The notes under the pieces were generated by a model, which saw only the letters and a list, made by a program, of their open reading frames with translations, had not been told where the DNA came from and did not search any database. DNA of 64,000 bases, from NCBI GenBank assembly GCA_021162935.1, contig JAGGXR010000074.1, positions 1 to 64,000 of the forward strand, given 5' to 3'. Each line of letters starts with the position of its first letter. The stretch's first letter is position 1. Both the position numbers and the translations under genes were made by a program. This stretch comes from Deltaproteobacteria bacterium. Lineage in GTDB: Bacteria; Myxococcota_A; Polyangia; HGW-17; SLPX01. Below are positions 19,670-28,550 of the stretch, one piece after another.

Positions 19670-20551
19670 ATGACGACAGCCCCCAACAATGGCCACGAGG
19701 ACATCACCGCCCCACCCGATTCGCGAAACACATCACAGACCTCGAACGGTGTCGATGCCCCAAGCACGGCCCCACCAGCCGGTTCGGATCCTGCGAAGGG
19801 CTCCTCCAACCATCGAGCAGGCCACGACGCCCCCCTGGAATCGACTACCGATCGAGGCCTTGTAAAATCCCTGTCCGTGGTCATCGTTGCTTTTAATGAA
19901 GAGGGCGCCTTGCCCCGAACCATCGACGACGCGATCTCCTACCTGGACGCGGCCATTGCGGATCCGGAACTCGTCATCGTGGACGACGGATCCCAAGACG
20001 GCACCTGGCAGGTGGCCCAGCAAGCAACCGAACGACGGCCCTGGATCCAGGTCGCTCGGCATCCAAGCAACCGTGGCATGGGCGCTGCCCTCAAGACGGG
20101 CTACGCCATGGCGACCAAGCCGTACGTCACCTTCCTTCCGGGCGATGGGCAGATCCGGTCTGACAGCCTTTCGGCCCTGGTCGCCCTCGCCCCCGAGGCC
20201 GACCTGGTCGTCTCCATGTACAGCAAAAGGGACGACGGACTGCCGCGCGCCATCCTCTCCCGCGGACTGCGGATCACGACGCGCATCGTGGCGGGCACAT
20301 GGGTCACGAGCCAGGGACCCTACCTATTTCGCCGCAGCGCCATCGAAAACCTGCGCCTCCAATCCAACACCTTCTTCTTGAACCTGGAACTTCCCATCCG
20401 AGCCGAACGGGCCGGCAGACGCATCGCCGTAGCCACCATGGAAGCCGTGCCCCGCCAGGCCGGCGACTCCAAGGTCGTCTCCATCCGCAAGATCGCCAGG
20501 GTCTTCTCCGACCTGGTCCGGCTGCGATGGGACGACCTCACGCACCGGTAA
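19670..20551 (+). CDS. Family 2 glycosyltransferase (dolichyl-phosphate-mannose-synthase-like)
   Basis: 293 residues from the ATG at 19670, with GGAG upstream. The first 65 residues are disordered. The catalytic domain begins SLSVVIVAFNEEGALP and has the nucleotide-sugar/metal motif VIVDDGSQDGT, the acceptor-side FLPGDGQ and TSQGPYLFRR. There is no membrane helix, so it is cytosolic or peripheral. It probably transfers a sugar to a polyprenyl phosphate or lipid carrier. It shares its family, but not close sequence, with the gene at 47 kb. Confidence 0.88.
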   Translation: MTTAPNNGHEDITAPPDSRNTSQTSNGVDAPSTAPPAGSDPAKGSSNHRAGHDAPLESTTDRGLVKSLSVVIVAFNEEGALPRTIDDAISYLDAAIADPELVIVDDGSQDGTWQVAQQATERRPWIQVARHPSNRGMGAALKTGYAMATKPYVTFLPGDGQIRSDSLSALVALAPEADLVVSMYSKRDDGLPRAILSRGLRITTRIVAGTWVTSQGPYLFRRSAIENLRLQSNTFFLNLELPIRAERAGRRIAVATMEAVPRQAGDSKVVSIRKIARVFSDLVRLRWDDLTHR

Positions 20552-20943
20552 CATTCACCCATCGTTGAGCATCACGCACCGGTGAGCTTGAGCATCAACG
20601 TGGAGATCCACCTTCCTCGCAATGCAAGGCGAGCCACACCAAACCAAAGGTCACGAAGAGCAGCCACAGAGGCAGCGAGGCTGCGCGCCCCGTCATGGAG
20701 CAGCCGCGGCCCGGTTCAGCACAAGCCATGGTCTCGGATCCATTCGGCACGAGCCATTCACCGCTGACAGGCTGCTCCATCCGTGCTATCAATAAACTCC
20801 ATCGTAAAACCTGGCAGCAAAACCTGGCAGCGAAACACAGCAGGTGCGAATGAGGCAGAAGCGATGGATGGACGGATGCAGGAAAACCGCGAGCGATTGG
20901 CCATCGTCTGGCAACGACGGCGAGGCCGATCGAGGAACCGACG
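20552..20943. other. Intergenic region before the MoxR block
   Basis: About 390 bp. A 13-bp direct repeat (AAAACCTGGCAGC, near 20807 and 20820) lies in its second half. On the minus strand an ORF of 33 residues from an ATG at 20694 has a hydrophobic core (LPLWLLFVTFGLVWLAL), but no ribosome site is seen; I treat it as unproven. Confidence 0.35.
20764..20792 (+). promoter_or_regulatory. Candidate promoter of the MoxR block, CTGACA-17-TATCAA
   Basis: Five of six -35 bases, a 17-base spacer and four of six -10 bases, about 150 bp before the MoxR start. It is the best match in this intergenic region. Confidence 0.4.
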
Positions 20944-22116
20944 ATGGTAGAAACCAACTCCGACCCAGCCGTGAGGGCGCTCCAGGCGACCGGACAGAAG
21001 GGCCAGGCCCCAGACCCTGATCCGTCGTCTGCCGGAGAGCCCCAAACTGCAGGCCGACCCAAGACGGATGGTCCCTCTCAAACCACAACGGCAGGCCGAC
21101 CCAAGACGGATGGTCCCTCTCAAACCACAACGGCAGGCCGACCCAAAATCGACCAATCCAACCACACGCCGTCCATCGCGGATGCGATCCGAGTGGTTGC
21201 CGCGCTGCGTCAGGGGGTGACCCGGGCCTTCCTGGGTAAATCCGACGTGCTGGACCTGGCCCTGTCCTGCCTGCTCGCCCGAGGCCATCTCCTCATCGAA
21301 GACGTTCCCGGGGTGGGCAAAACCACCCTAGCCCAGGCCCTGGCGCGATCCATGGGCGGCACGTTCCGCAGGATCCAATTCACCGCCGACCTCATGCCCT
21401 CGGACGTGTTGGGCGTTTCGGTCTACGACCAACAGTCGGACTTCGTATTCCGGCCTGGCCCGATCTTCGCCAACGTGGTCCTGGCGGACGAGGTCAACCG
21501 GGCCTCGCCCAGAACGCAGAGCGCGCTGCTCGAAGCCATGAACGAAGGTCAGGTCACCGTAGACAACGACACGATGCGACTCGAACATCCCTTCTTCGTG
21601 GTGGCAACCCAAAATCCGGTGGAGCACTTCGGCACCTATCCCCTGCCCGACTCCCAGATGGACCGGTTCACGATCAGGACCAAAATCGGGTACCCGACCC
21701 ATGAACAGGAACAGCAAATCCTCACGAGCCACCAAGACCGGAACCCGTCTGCTCGACTCACGGCAGTGACGGATCCGCTCCAGGTGGCCATGGCGCAGGA
21801 TGCGGTTGTGACCATCCACGCAGACGAGAGCCTCCAACAGTACGTGCTCGCAATCGTCGATGCGACGCGCAGGTCCAACCGCGTCGCGGTGGGCGTCTCC
21901 ACCAGAGGCGCCAAGGCCTGGTACCAGGTGGCCAAGGCGCATGCCCTGGTCGTGGGACGCGACTTCTGCACGCCCGACGATTTCAAACAGACGGCCATGG
22001 CCGCCCTCGCCCACCGTCTGGTCGTGGCAACGACGTACGAAACGCTGTCGGAAACGAGAAAAGAGGCCCAGACCATTTTGGCAGACATCCTCGAAGACGT
22101 CCCGGTCCCAGTCTAG
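20944..22116 (+). CDS. MoxR-family AAA+ ATPase
   Basis: 390 residues, ATG with GAGGAA upstream. An N-terminal disordered segment of about 70 residues includes a repeated 14-residue unit (AGRPKTDGPSQTTT). The AAA+ core has Walker A EDVPGVGKTT, Walker B VVLADEVNRASP, sensor 1 ATQNPVEHFGTYPLPDSQMDRF and the lid domain. MoxR proteins act as chaperones that help mature or insert partner complexes, and are nearly always beside DUF58 proteins. Here the DUF58 and transglutaminase partners lie 6.4 kb downstream on the same strand. Confidence 0.95.
   Translation: MVETNSDPAVRALQATGQKGQAPDPDPSSAGEPQTAGRPKTDGPSQTTTAGRPKTDGPSQTTTAGRPKIDQSNHTPSIADAIRVVAALRQGVTRAFLGKSDVLDLALSCLLARGHLLIEDVPGVGKTTLAQALARSMGGTFRRIQFTADLMPSDVLGVSVYDQQSDFVFRPGPIFANVVLADEVNRASPRTQSALLEAMNEGQVTVDNDTMRLEHPFFVVATQNPVEHFGTYPLPDSQMDRFTIRTKIGYPTHEQEQQILTSHQDRNPSARLTAVTDPLQVAMAQDAVVTIHADESLQQYVLAIVDATRRSNRVAVGVSTRGAKAWYQVAKAHALVVGRDFCTPDDFKQTAMAALAHRLVVATTYETLSETRKEAQTILADILEDVPVPV
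21050..21146 (+). repeat. 42-bp coding tandem repeat in the MoxR gene
   Basis: Two identical 42-bp units (21050-21091, 21092-21133) and the first 13 bases of a third, starting CAGGCCGACCCAA. They encode AGRPKTDGPSQTTT in the disordered N-terminus. Confidence 0.95.
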
Positions 22117-22240
22117 AAATCCTAGAATCGATCACTCGCCTCAAGCCGTCCGAGAACCTGCCAGCCATTTCGTCACGTCGGTCGGTACCCGTATGAGAGA
22201 CTACGGTAAAAACACACTGGCTCCGGAGAAGATCTGAACA

Positions 22241-22267
22241 ATGAGACCACAATGAGACCACAATGAC
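22241..22267 (+). promoter_or_regulatory. 11-bp repeat forming ATGA-linked mini-ORFs before a start codon
   Basis: AATGAGACCAC occurs twice, then AATGA. The ATGs at 22241 and 22252 each open ATG AGA CCA CAA TGA (peptide MRPQ). Each TGA overlaps the next ATG, the last being the start of the TULIP-like gene at 22263. GGAGAAG lies upstream of the first ATG. This could couple translation stepwise into the main gene. Confidence 0.6.
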
Positions 22268-24500
22268 GCCAAGGAGACTCGCAGTGGGAAGCATCGTTTC
22301 AATCGGCACCTTGATCCTCTTGATCTGGTATGCCGCACCCGATCCATCGGCACGACAGCATGTACCACGGATGCCAACTCGTTCAGCGAGCGGCACAAGT
22401 GGCAGCATCGGCGGTTTGGACAGGAGCCGAAATCCATTTACATCCCTGAAGCGCAGGGGATCGGTCTTGCTCTCGGTGAAGCCACGATGGATCGCACCTG
22501 GCGGCCGGTTCCGCATCCGTGTCCAGGCCTTCGATCTGCAAGGCAAACAAACCACGTCATGGAGACTCCGGGTACAACCAGTGCAACCAGTCGGAATGGC
22601 TGGCCGGCCGAACGTGGGGCAGCGGATCCAAACGGGCAGGAACGCACTCGTACTGAGCATCGGTCAAATGGGGAGGTACCAGGTGACCGCCAAGAATCTC
22701 GTATCCGGTCAGACCAAGATGGTGCAGGTCGTCGTGGACCACAGTCCCTGCCGAATCATCGTAGACAAGCCTCAGCGCGCTGCCGCCATCACGGGCCAAG
22801 ATGGTTCTCGCATTCCGGTGGAAGGATCTATCGTAGGCCCGATCCCGAGTACCTGCCGGCTGTGGATCGGAGGGAAACCTGTGGCCGTACCGGCAAACGG
22901 CCAGTTCCACACAGCGGTCCAAGCCCACATCGGCATGAATGTGATCGATCTGAAAACTCAGGACGAGGCGGGACACCGATTTCGGCTGGCGCAATCCTTC
23001 CTCATGGCACGAAAGTACACCGATGGTGCGCTGACCAGCGACCTGTCTGTGTCGTTGGGTCCCGCCGTCTTCCGACTCATCGCATCGCTTGCGGCCAAAC
23101 GAATCGCGAAGTTCGACTTTGCTGCCAGTCTTCCTCACCCGACGGTCGCAGAATGGTACGCTTCAGCGGATGTCCGAAGGATCGTCCTGGGCGCCGTCTC
23201 CACGACGGTGCGGCCAGGGCCGAACAAGAGTCTGGATATGGAACTCGTCGTGTCCTCCCCGACGAAAATCCTTGGGAGCGTGGTAGCCCTCGGGATGCCG
23301 AAAGCACTGGCCTTCGCTATCGTGATTGATTCCATCAGGATTCGCGCCCGCTACCGCCTGAGCCTGTCGCAACGCGGGCCCGAATTCGTCCTGACATCGA
23401 AGTCCGTTGCTTTGGGCCCCATGGAAAGAGAACTTCAGTGGTTGCCTGACAGTCTCATTCCAGACATGAAAGACCGGATTGAGCAGGCCATGACATCAGC
23501 CCTCAAGACCACAATCCCGGCACGACTCGACGCGATGATGCGCCACGTCACGACGCAACTCAGTGACATACGAACGGGTCCAAAGAGCCTGATTGGTCCA
23601 CTCACCCTCGCCGTTCGACTCACCGGGATCAAGGGCTTGGGCCAAGGCATGGTGCTCGACGCGCAGGTGACCGTCGGCCAGGAACCGGCCCACGCGCTCC
23701 GGACATTTCCCGGAATGCCGGTTCGAACGTCTTCACCCCATCGAAAGGCACATTCAGCAAAGGGCATCGCCTTGTGGCTTGACGAGGCGGGGCTCAACAA
23801 GCTCCTCTATTCCCTGTGGATCGCCGGTCGATTCCGCGCCGAGTTTACGCTGGGCACCAGCCACTTTGCCATCCCGATTCCGCTTCCTCGTGGTGGATTC
23901 CTTACTTTTCTGAAACCGATTCTCGATGGGCTTTCGGAGAAATTGGGGCTTGACCCACGAAACGGTCGTTGGGATCTGTCTCTGCCCGACATCCGGGCCG
24001 AACTCGCCCTCGACAGCCTGCTGCCACCGGTGGCCCGGATCCAAAACAGGGCTGTTCATGTCTCCTTTGGCGACACGCAGGCACATCTCTATCTGTCCAG
24101 CTCATGGGGAAGCATGACCATCATGGCCTACGTGTCCGGTTCTGTTCTCTTCACGCAACACAGTGACAGGAACGGCGCCCGGTTCAGCCTGAGCGTCGAG
24201 CGCCTCGTGACCGACGTGGACACAGTCATCCCGAACGCGCTGAATCCGGAAAAACTCGAACCATTCGTTGATGCCTTCCTGCGGAATGCAGACACCCTGC
24301 TGACCCTCATTGCTCCTCGTTTGTCAGACCGCCTTATGCTCGGTCGTCTGCCCGGCATGACATGGAAAATGGACGGAACACAACTCGGGATCGTGGGTGT
24401 CATTCAAGCACGAGGCCTGAAGCTCAGGATCGACCATGGCGCCGTCGGTCTTGAGGCTGCAATCGGCATGAAAAATCTGCACAAAGGAGTGAGCCAATGA
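22263..24500 (+). CDS. Large secreted/membrane-anchored protein, possible TULIP/BPI-like fold
   Basis: 745 residues. A basic n-region and one hydrophobic helix (VGSIVSIGTLILLIWYA) form an uncleaved anchor or signal peptide. Residues about 60-260 are beta-rich and Ig-like (APGGRFRIRVQAFDLQGKQT; then SIVGPIPSTCRLWIGGKPV). The remainder resembles two TULIP-type halves. Amphipathic strands around 330-400, a helix with VVALGMPKALAFAI, and later GIALWLDEAGLNKLLYSLW recall the opening helix of BPI-family second domains. Such proteins bind lipid or LPS in a long groove. This fold is my inference from pattern, not a firm match. No enzyme motif is seen. Confidence 0.6.
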   Translation: MTPRRLAVGSIVSIGTLILLIWYAAPDPSARQHVPRMPTRSASGTSGSIGGLDRSRNPFTSLKRRGSVLLSVKPRWIAPGGRFRIRVQAFDLQGKQTTSWRLRVQPVQPVGMAGRPNVGQRIQTGRNALVLSIGQMGRYQVTAKNLVSGQTKMVQVVVDHSPCRIIVDKPQRAAAITGQDGSRIPVEGSIVGPIPSTCRLWIGGKPVAVPANGQFHTAVQAHIGMNVIDLKTQDEAGHRFRLAQSFLMARKYTDGALTSDLSVSLGPAVFRLIASLAAKRIAKFDFAASLPHPTVAEWYASADVRRIVLGAVSTTVRPGPNKSLDMELVVSSPTKILGSVVALGMPKALAFAIVIDSIRIRARYRLSLSQRGPEFVLTSKSVALGPMERELQWLPDSLIPDMKDRIEQAMTSALKTTIPARLDAMMRHVTTQLSDIRTGPKSLIGPLTLAVRLTGIKGLGQGMVLDAQVTVGQEPAHALRTFPGMPVRTSSPHRKAHSAKGIALWLDEAGLNKLLYSLWIAGRFRAEFTLGTSHFAIPIPLPRGGFLTFLKPILDGLSEKLGLDPRNGRWDLSLPDIRAELALDSLLPPVARIQNRAVHVSFGDTQAHLYLSSSWGSMTIMAYVSGSVLFTQHSDRNGARFSLSVERLVTDVDTVIPNALNPEKLEPFVDAFLRNADTLLTLIAPRLSDRLMLGRLPGMTWKMDGTQLGIVGVIQARGLKLRIDHGAVGLEAAIGMKNLHKGVSQ

Positions 24501-24566
24501 GAGGTCCGCTGGTCGTGCTTGCACAGCGACCACGCGGCCACTATAGTGGCTGCACGGAGGATACCA

Positions 24567-25142
24567 ATGAACACGAAGGCTGCGATCACGAGATGGGCCA
24601 TTCTGTCCGCAGTGGCCATGCTGGCCATGACAGGCTGCAAGGAAAAGTCGAAGACGAACAAAAAAGCGACGATGCCGGACAAGGATCAGGTCAAGGCGAT
24701 GGTCTCGGAAGCCAGGGTGTCACTGCGGGCCATTTCAACCGCTGCCGAGACGTACTTCGAGACAAAGCATATGAAACGAGACGGCACGCCCATTCCCAAT
24801 CAATTTCCCGACACGGTCGGACTCACGCCGCCAACGCCCTGCTGCAAACAGCCCGACCACGTCTGCAAGGGTGGTGACTGGACGGACCCAACCTGGATGA
24901 CCATGAAGTTCTCCATCGCCGATCCCCACTATTTCCAATATGAGTTCGCCTCCTGCGGGTCCGGAAAAAACGCCAAGTACGTGGCCCGCGCCGTTGCAGA
25001 CCCTCTGTGCAACGGGAAGTACCTCGTGGTCGAGACGCGGCGATCGGGGAAATCGCTCGGGTCCTCAGCGGCCCACGGCCCAGCGCCCATCAAAGTTTCC
25101 ACGGTGACCTCGGTGCCCAAGCTCCATCTGGAATGCAAGTAA
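24567..25142 (+). CDS. Lipoprotein with type IV pilin-like C-terminal domain
   Basis: 191 residues from the ATG at 24567, with GGAGG upstream. The signal peptide ends in the lipobox AMTGC (Cys24). A helix (DKDQVKAMVSEARVSLRAIST) leads to a domain with CCKQPDHVC, GGDWTDPTWMTMKFSIADP, HYFQYEFASCGSGKNAKYVA and ADPLCNGKYLVVE. This order (Trp-rich strand, YFQYEF strand, A-x-ADP loop) is that of deltaproteobacterial PilA-type pilin heads. It lacks the pilin GF-x4-E cleavage site and carries a lipid anchor instead. It lies between the TULIP-like gene and the serpins. Confidence 0.72.
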   Translation: MNTKAAITRWAILSAVAMLAMTGCKEKSKTNKKATMPDKDQVKAMVSEARVSLRAISTAAETYFETKHMKRDGTPIPNQFPDTVGLTPPTPCCKQPDHVCKGGDWTDPTWMTMKFSIADPHYFQYEFASCGSGKNAKYVARAVADPLCNGKYLVVETRRSGKSLGSSAAHGPAPIKVSTVTSVPKLHLECK

Positions 25143-25334
25143 CCCGACAGCTCCACGCCTCCCCCCCCCAACTCATAGGCCCATGGCCCATTTCGTGCGT
25201 CTACAGGTCTACAGGAGAGTGGATAGTGCTGACGCTGACTTCGTGGTATCAATGAGGGCACTCAATGAGGACGATAGGGCGAAACCATGAACGAAAAGCA
25301 GCGAAGAGGGAAGGCGAAAGGACGGGGATCGACC

Positions 25335-26771
25335 ATGACGAACCGCACCAACACCAAAACCACCAGGCTCCACATGTTCGCAGCGTCGGCTCTGGCGGCA
25401 ATGCTGACGACGGCAATGCTGGCGTCAACGAGTTCCTGTGGCAAACAGGCCAACAAGACGAAGTCAAGCAAGCAGGCCGGACCAAACAAGCAACAGAAGT
25501 CGAAAAACAGAATGCAGCCCAACAAGCCGGGCGCATCCACAACTGCTCAGCAGGGCAAGACGCCGACAGCGCGCCATCCGAACCAAGGGTCTGCGACCGA
25601 ATCCAGTCCGGCAAATCCAAAGCAAGGATCGTTTCCGGCAGCTTCCAACAAGGAACTCTCCGCCTTGACGGCCGGGCTGAACCAGTTTGCCCTGGACCTC
25701 TACGGCAAGATGTCCAAAAAGCCGGGCAACCTCTTCTTTTCGCCCTGGAGCATTTCCGTGGCCCTGGCCATGACGCACCTGGGTGCCCGAGGCAAGACGG
25801 CAGCCGAGATGGAAAGCACGCTGCACCTGCCCAAAACGCATGTGGACCGAACATTCGGCACGATGCTCAAGGCCCTGACGACGGGTCTGCCCAAGGCCGT
25901 CGTGTTGAACATGGCGAATCGCATTTTCTGGCAGGTGCGCTATCGACTGGTCGCTCGGTTCGTCAAAGACGTGGCACGGTACTACGGTTCGACCGCGCAA
26001 TCGGTGGATTACAAAAAGGCCGCCGCCGCAGTCGCCACCATCAACAAATGGGTCAGCAAGCAAACCAACGGCCGCATTCCGAACCTCCTCTCGACCAACA
26101 GCGTCACTGACGACACCAGACTCGTGCTCGTCAATGCCATCTACTTCAAGGGCATCTGGAAAACAAAATTCAAGAAACGCGCGACCAATAAGCAGAACTT
26201 TTTCACATCACCGAAGACTCCAGTCAAAGTGGACATGATGCATGGAACCATTCGAGCGCGGTATGGTCATGTCAAGGGATACAAAATTCTGTCCCTGCCC
26301 TATTCGGGGAAACGGGTTGCCATGGTGATTCTGCTGCCCGATCGCAAGGACGGACTGGCGGCCATGGAGAAGACCCTGACGGGCCGCAGGCTGGCAACCA
26401 CGCTCCAGCTCACCAGGAGCCACAAGGTGCATGTCTCTCTGCCCAAGTTCCATTTGAGCTACAAGCTGGACCTGAAGTCGGTCCTCATGGCTCTGGGCAT
26501 GAAGCTGCCCTTCGACAGGAGCCATGCCGATTTTTCAGGCGTCACCAAGGCACGGGAAGGGCTGGCCATCTCCGCAGTCATCCATCAGGCGAACTGCGAT
26601 GTGGACGAACAGGGCACCGTGGCTGCCGCCGCCACGGCGGTGACCCACATTCGCGGGCGGGGTGCCGCTCCGCGAGTGCTCGTATTCAACGCGAACCATC
26701 CCTTCATTCTCATGATTCGGGACCAACAAACAGGGGCCATCCTGTTCATGGGAAGGCTCGCCAAACCATGA
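25335..26771 (+). CDS. Serpin (serine protease inhibitor), lipoprotein 1
   Basis: 478 residues from the ATG at 25335; the frame is open to an ATG at 25287. The signal peptide ends in the lipobox TSSC, then comes a Lys/Gln/Asn-rich linker of about 90 residues. The serpin core has the NLFFSPWSISVALAM helix, LVLVNAIYFKGIWKTKF, the hinge DEQGTVAAAATAV and the closing HPFILMIRDQQTGAILFMGR. The small-residue hinge indicates an inhibitory serpin that can insert its loop. Counting from P17 Glu puts P1 at Gly, flanked by Arg at P2 and P1' (IRGRG), so trypsin-like targets are likely. Surface-tethered. Confidence 0.95.
   Translation: MTNRTNTKTTRLHMFAASALAAMLTTAMLASTSSCGKQANKTKSSKQAGPNKQQKSKNRMQPNKPGASTTAQQGKTPTARHPNQGSATESSPANPKQGSFPAASNKELSALTAGLNQFALDLYGKMSKKPGNLFFSPWSISVALAMTHLGARGKTAAEMESTLHLPKTHVDRTFGTMLKALTTGLPKAVVLNMANRIFWQVRYRLVARFVKDVARYYGSTAQSVDYKKAAAAVATINKWVSKQTNGRIPNLLSTNSVTDDTRLVLVNAIYFKGIWKTKFKKRATNKQNFFTSPKTPVKVDMMHGTIRARYGHVKGYKILSLPYSGKRVAMVILLPDRKDGLAAMEKTLTGRRLATTLQLTRSHKVHVSLPKFHLSYKLDLKSVLMALGMKLPFDRSHADFSGVTKAREGLAISAVIHQANCDVDEQGTVAAAATAVTHIRGRGAAPRVLVFNANHPFILMIRDQQTGAILFMGRLAKP
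25746..25921 (+). repeat. 176-bp block shared between the two serpin genes (copy 1)
   Basis: Matches 27210-27385 at 172 of 176 positions without gaps, while sequence just outside diverges sharply. See the matching entry. Confidence 0.93.
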
Positions 26772-26834
26772 CGGGGATCAAAGGCCGAGAACCAGGACAG
26801 ACGAAACCGATCTGAAAACGGAGGAACATTTCCC

Positions 26835-28232
26835 ATGAACAACGCCAATCATACGACAAAAAACAGTGCGACTCTCTGGCCCGTGGTCGATCTGGTCATC
26901 GCGCTGGCCGTTGCTCTGCCCGGGACGAGTTCGTGCGGCAGACAAGCAACCAAACAGGCCACGAAGAACGGCACGGCGAACCAGCAAGCAGGCACGAACC
27001 ATCAGTCGTCGGGAAAGCCGTCCACAGGGCCAACCACACAAGGCGCCGACACACCAAACATGCCTCGGCCTGGAACCACGATTCTGAGGCCGGTTTTTCC
27101 GGCTCCAACCAAACAGGAACTTGGCGCCGTTGTTTCTGGCGCGAATCAATTCGCCGTGGATCTCTATCAAAAGCTCTCCGAGAAACAAGGAAACCTGTTC
27201 TTCTCTCCATGGAGCATTTCCGTAGCCCTGGCCATGACGCACCTGGGTGCCCGAGGCAAGACGGCAGCCGAGATGGAAAGCACGCTGCACCTGCCCAAAA
27301 CGCATGTAGGCCGAACCTTCGGCACGATGCTCAAGGCCCTGACGACGGGTCTGCCCAAGGCCGTCGTGTTGAACATGGCGAATCGGCTCTTTCCCCAGGC
27401 CCATTACCCACTCAAGCCTGTATTCACCAACGGCCTCGACATGTTCTACAGTGCCGCTCCCGTTGCGGTGGACTACGGCAACCGCGCTGCGGCGATTGCC
27501 ACGATCAACAAATGGGTCAAGGAACAAACAGCCGGCAGGATCGCACACCTTCTCAAGGAACCAGACCTGTCACCGCGAACCAAACTCGTCCTCGTCAACA
27601 CCATCTTCTTCAAGGGCATCTGGGAAACGACGTTTCGCAAAAACAGGACGAGCAAAACGCCCTTCTTCGTCACAAGCTACAAGTCGCTTCCGGTTCATAT
27701 GATGCACGGATCCATCGACGCTCGATACGCTGAGACTCCTGACTCCAAAACCCTCGAACTGGACTATGCAGGCCACAGATTCTCCATGGTGATCGTGCTC
27801 CCCAATAAAAGAAACGGACTCGCAGCGCTCGAAAAAAGCCTCACCAACGCCGAGTTGGGCAGGATGCTGACCTCCATGACCAATCGCAAAGTCGAGGTCT
27901 CTCTGCCCAGAATGCACTTGAATCGCCGGCAGAAACTGAACGACGTTCTCAAATCCCTGGGCATCAAGCTGGCCTTCAGCGAAAAACGAGCGGACTTTTC
28001 GGGCATGAGCGCCGTCAAGCCTGGACTCTTCATTTTCAGCGTCGTCCACCAGGCGAACTGCGACGTGGACGAACAGGGGACGGTGGCCGCCGCCGCCACG
28101 GCAGTCGTCATGGCGACCAAAGGAATGGCGCCGAGAAGAGTCACCTTCAACGCCGATCATCCCTTCATCTTCCTGATCCGGGAACGAACGACCGGGGCCA
28201 TCCTGTTCATGGGCCGATTCGCCGAGCCGTAG
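26835..28232 (+). CDS. Serpin (serine protease inhibitor), lipoprotein 2
   Basis: 465 residues, ATG with GGAGG upstream, 63 bp after the first serpin. The signal peptide ends in the lipobox TSSC. The core again has FFSPWSISVALAM, LVLVNTIFFKGIWETTF, the hinge DEQGTVAAAATAV and HPFIFLIRERTTGAILFMGR. The reactive loop differs (VVMATKGMAPRR); counting from P17 gives P1 Lys, again suggesting a trypsin-like target but not the same one. The N-terminal linker is shorter. Tandem duplicate of the preceding gene. Confidence 0.95.
   Translation: MNNANHTTKNSATLWPVVDLVIALAVALPGTSSCGRQATKQATKNGTANQQAGTNHQSSGKPSTGPTTQGADTPNMPRPGTTILRPVFPAPTKQELGAVVSGANQFAVDLYQKLSEKQGNLFFSPWSISVALAMTHLGARGKTAAEMESTLHLPKTHVGRTFGTMLKALTTGLPKAVVLNMANRLFPQAHYPLKPVFTNGLDMFYSAAPVAVDYGNRAAAIATINKWVKEQTAGRIAHLLKEPDLSPRTKLVLVNTIFFKGIWETTFRKNRTSKTPFFVTSYKSLPVHMMHGSIDARYAETPDSKTLELDYAGHRFSMVIVLPNKRNGLAALEKSLTNAELGRMLTSMTNRKVEVSLPRMHLNRRQKLNDVLKSLGIKLAFSEKRADFSGMSAVKPGLFIFSVVHQANCDVDEQGTVAAAATAVVMATKGMAPRRVTFNADHPFIFLIRERTTGAILFMGRFAEP
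27210..27385 (+). repeat. 176-bp block shared between the two serpin genes (copy 2)
   Basis: Four mismatches over 176 bases against 25746-25921. The block encodes the conserved helix from WSISVALAM to VLNMANR. Confidence 0.93.
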
Positions 28233-28550
28233 CAATCCGCACATCGCCCTCCTCTCAACCACTTCGTTCTCCTGCCATCGCCTCACTCTCCTGCCGTCCC
28301 TCACGATGGAAGTCGAAAGGACTGGCCTTCTTCGAACTCATTGACACGATCGGACCCGCCGACCACACTCGAACCTGCGGACAGAGTCGCACGAGCAGGA
28401 TCGATGGTCGCAAGAGCGATCGCTCCATCGATCAATGGAAGGCCATCGATCCACGGAAAGCCTTGGAGCATTGTGCGTCATGGACGCAACGGAAAGCCTT
28501 GGAGCATTGTGCGTCATGGACGCTCGTGCGTCATGGGAGCCAGACGAGCC
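28233..28550. other. Region between serpin 2 and DUF58, with 36-bp repeat
   Basis: About 318 bp. An in-frame extension of DUF58 reaches back to 28341 but is unlike the family. It contains a 36-bp tandem duplication (28455-28490 and 28491-28522) starting GGAAAGCCTTGGAGCATTGT. In frame it would encode GKPWSIVRHGRN twice. Confidence 0.5.

Noticed and set aside
20595-21062. 155-residue minus-strand ORF before MoxR
   Set aside because: Overlaps the MoxR start antisense; only a 33-residue hydrophobic end looks protein-like, without a ribosome site.
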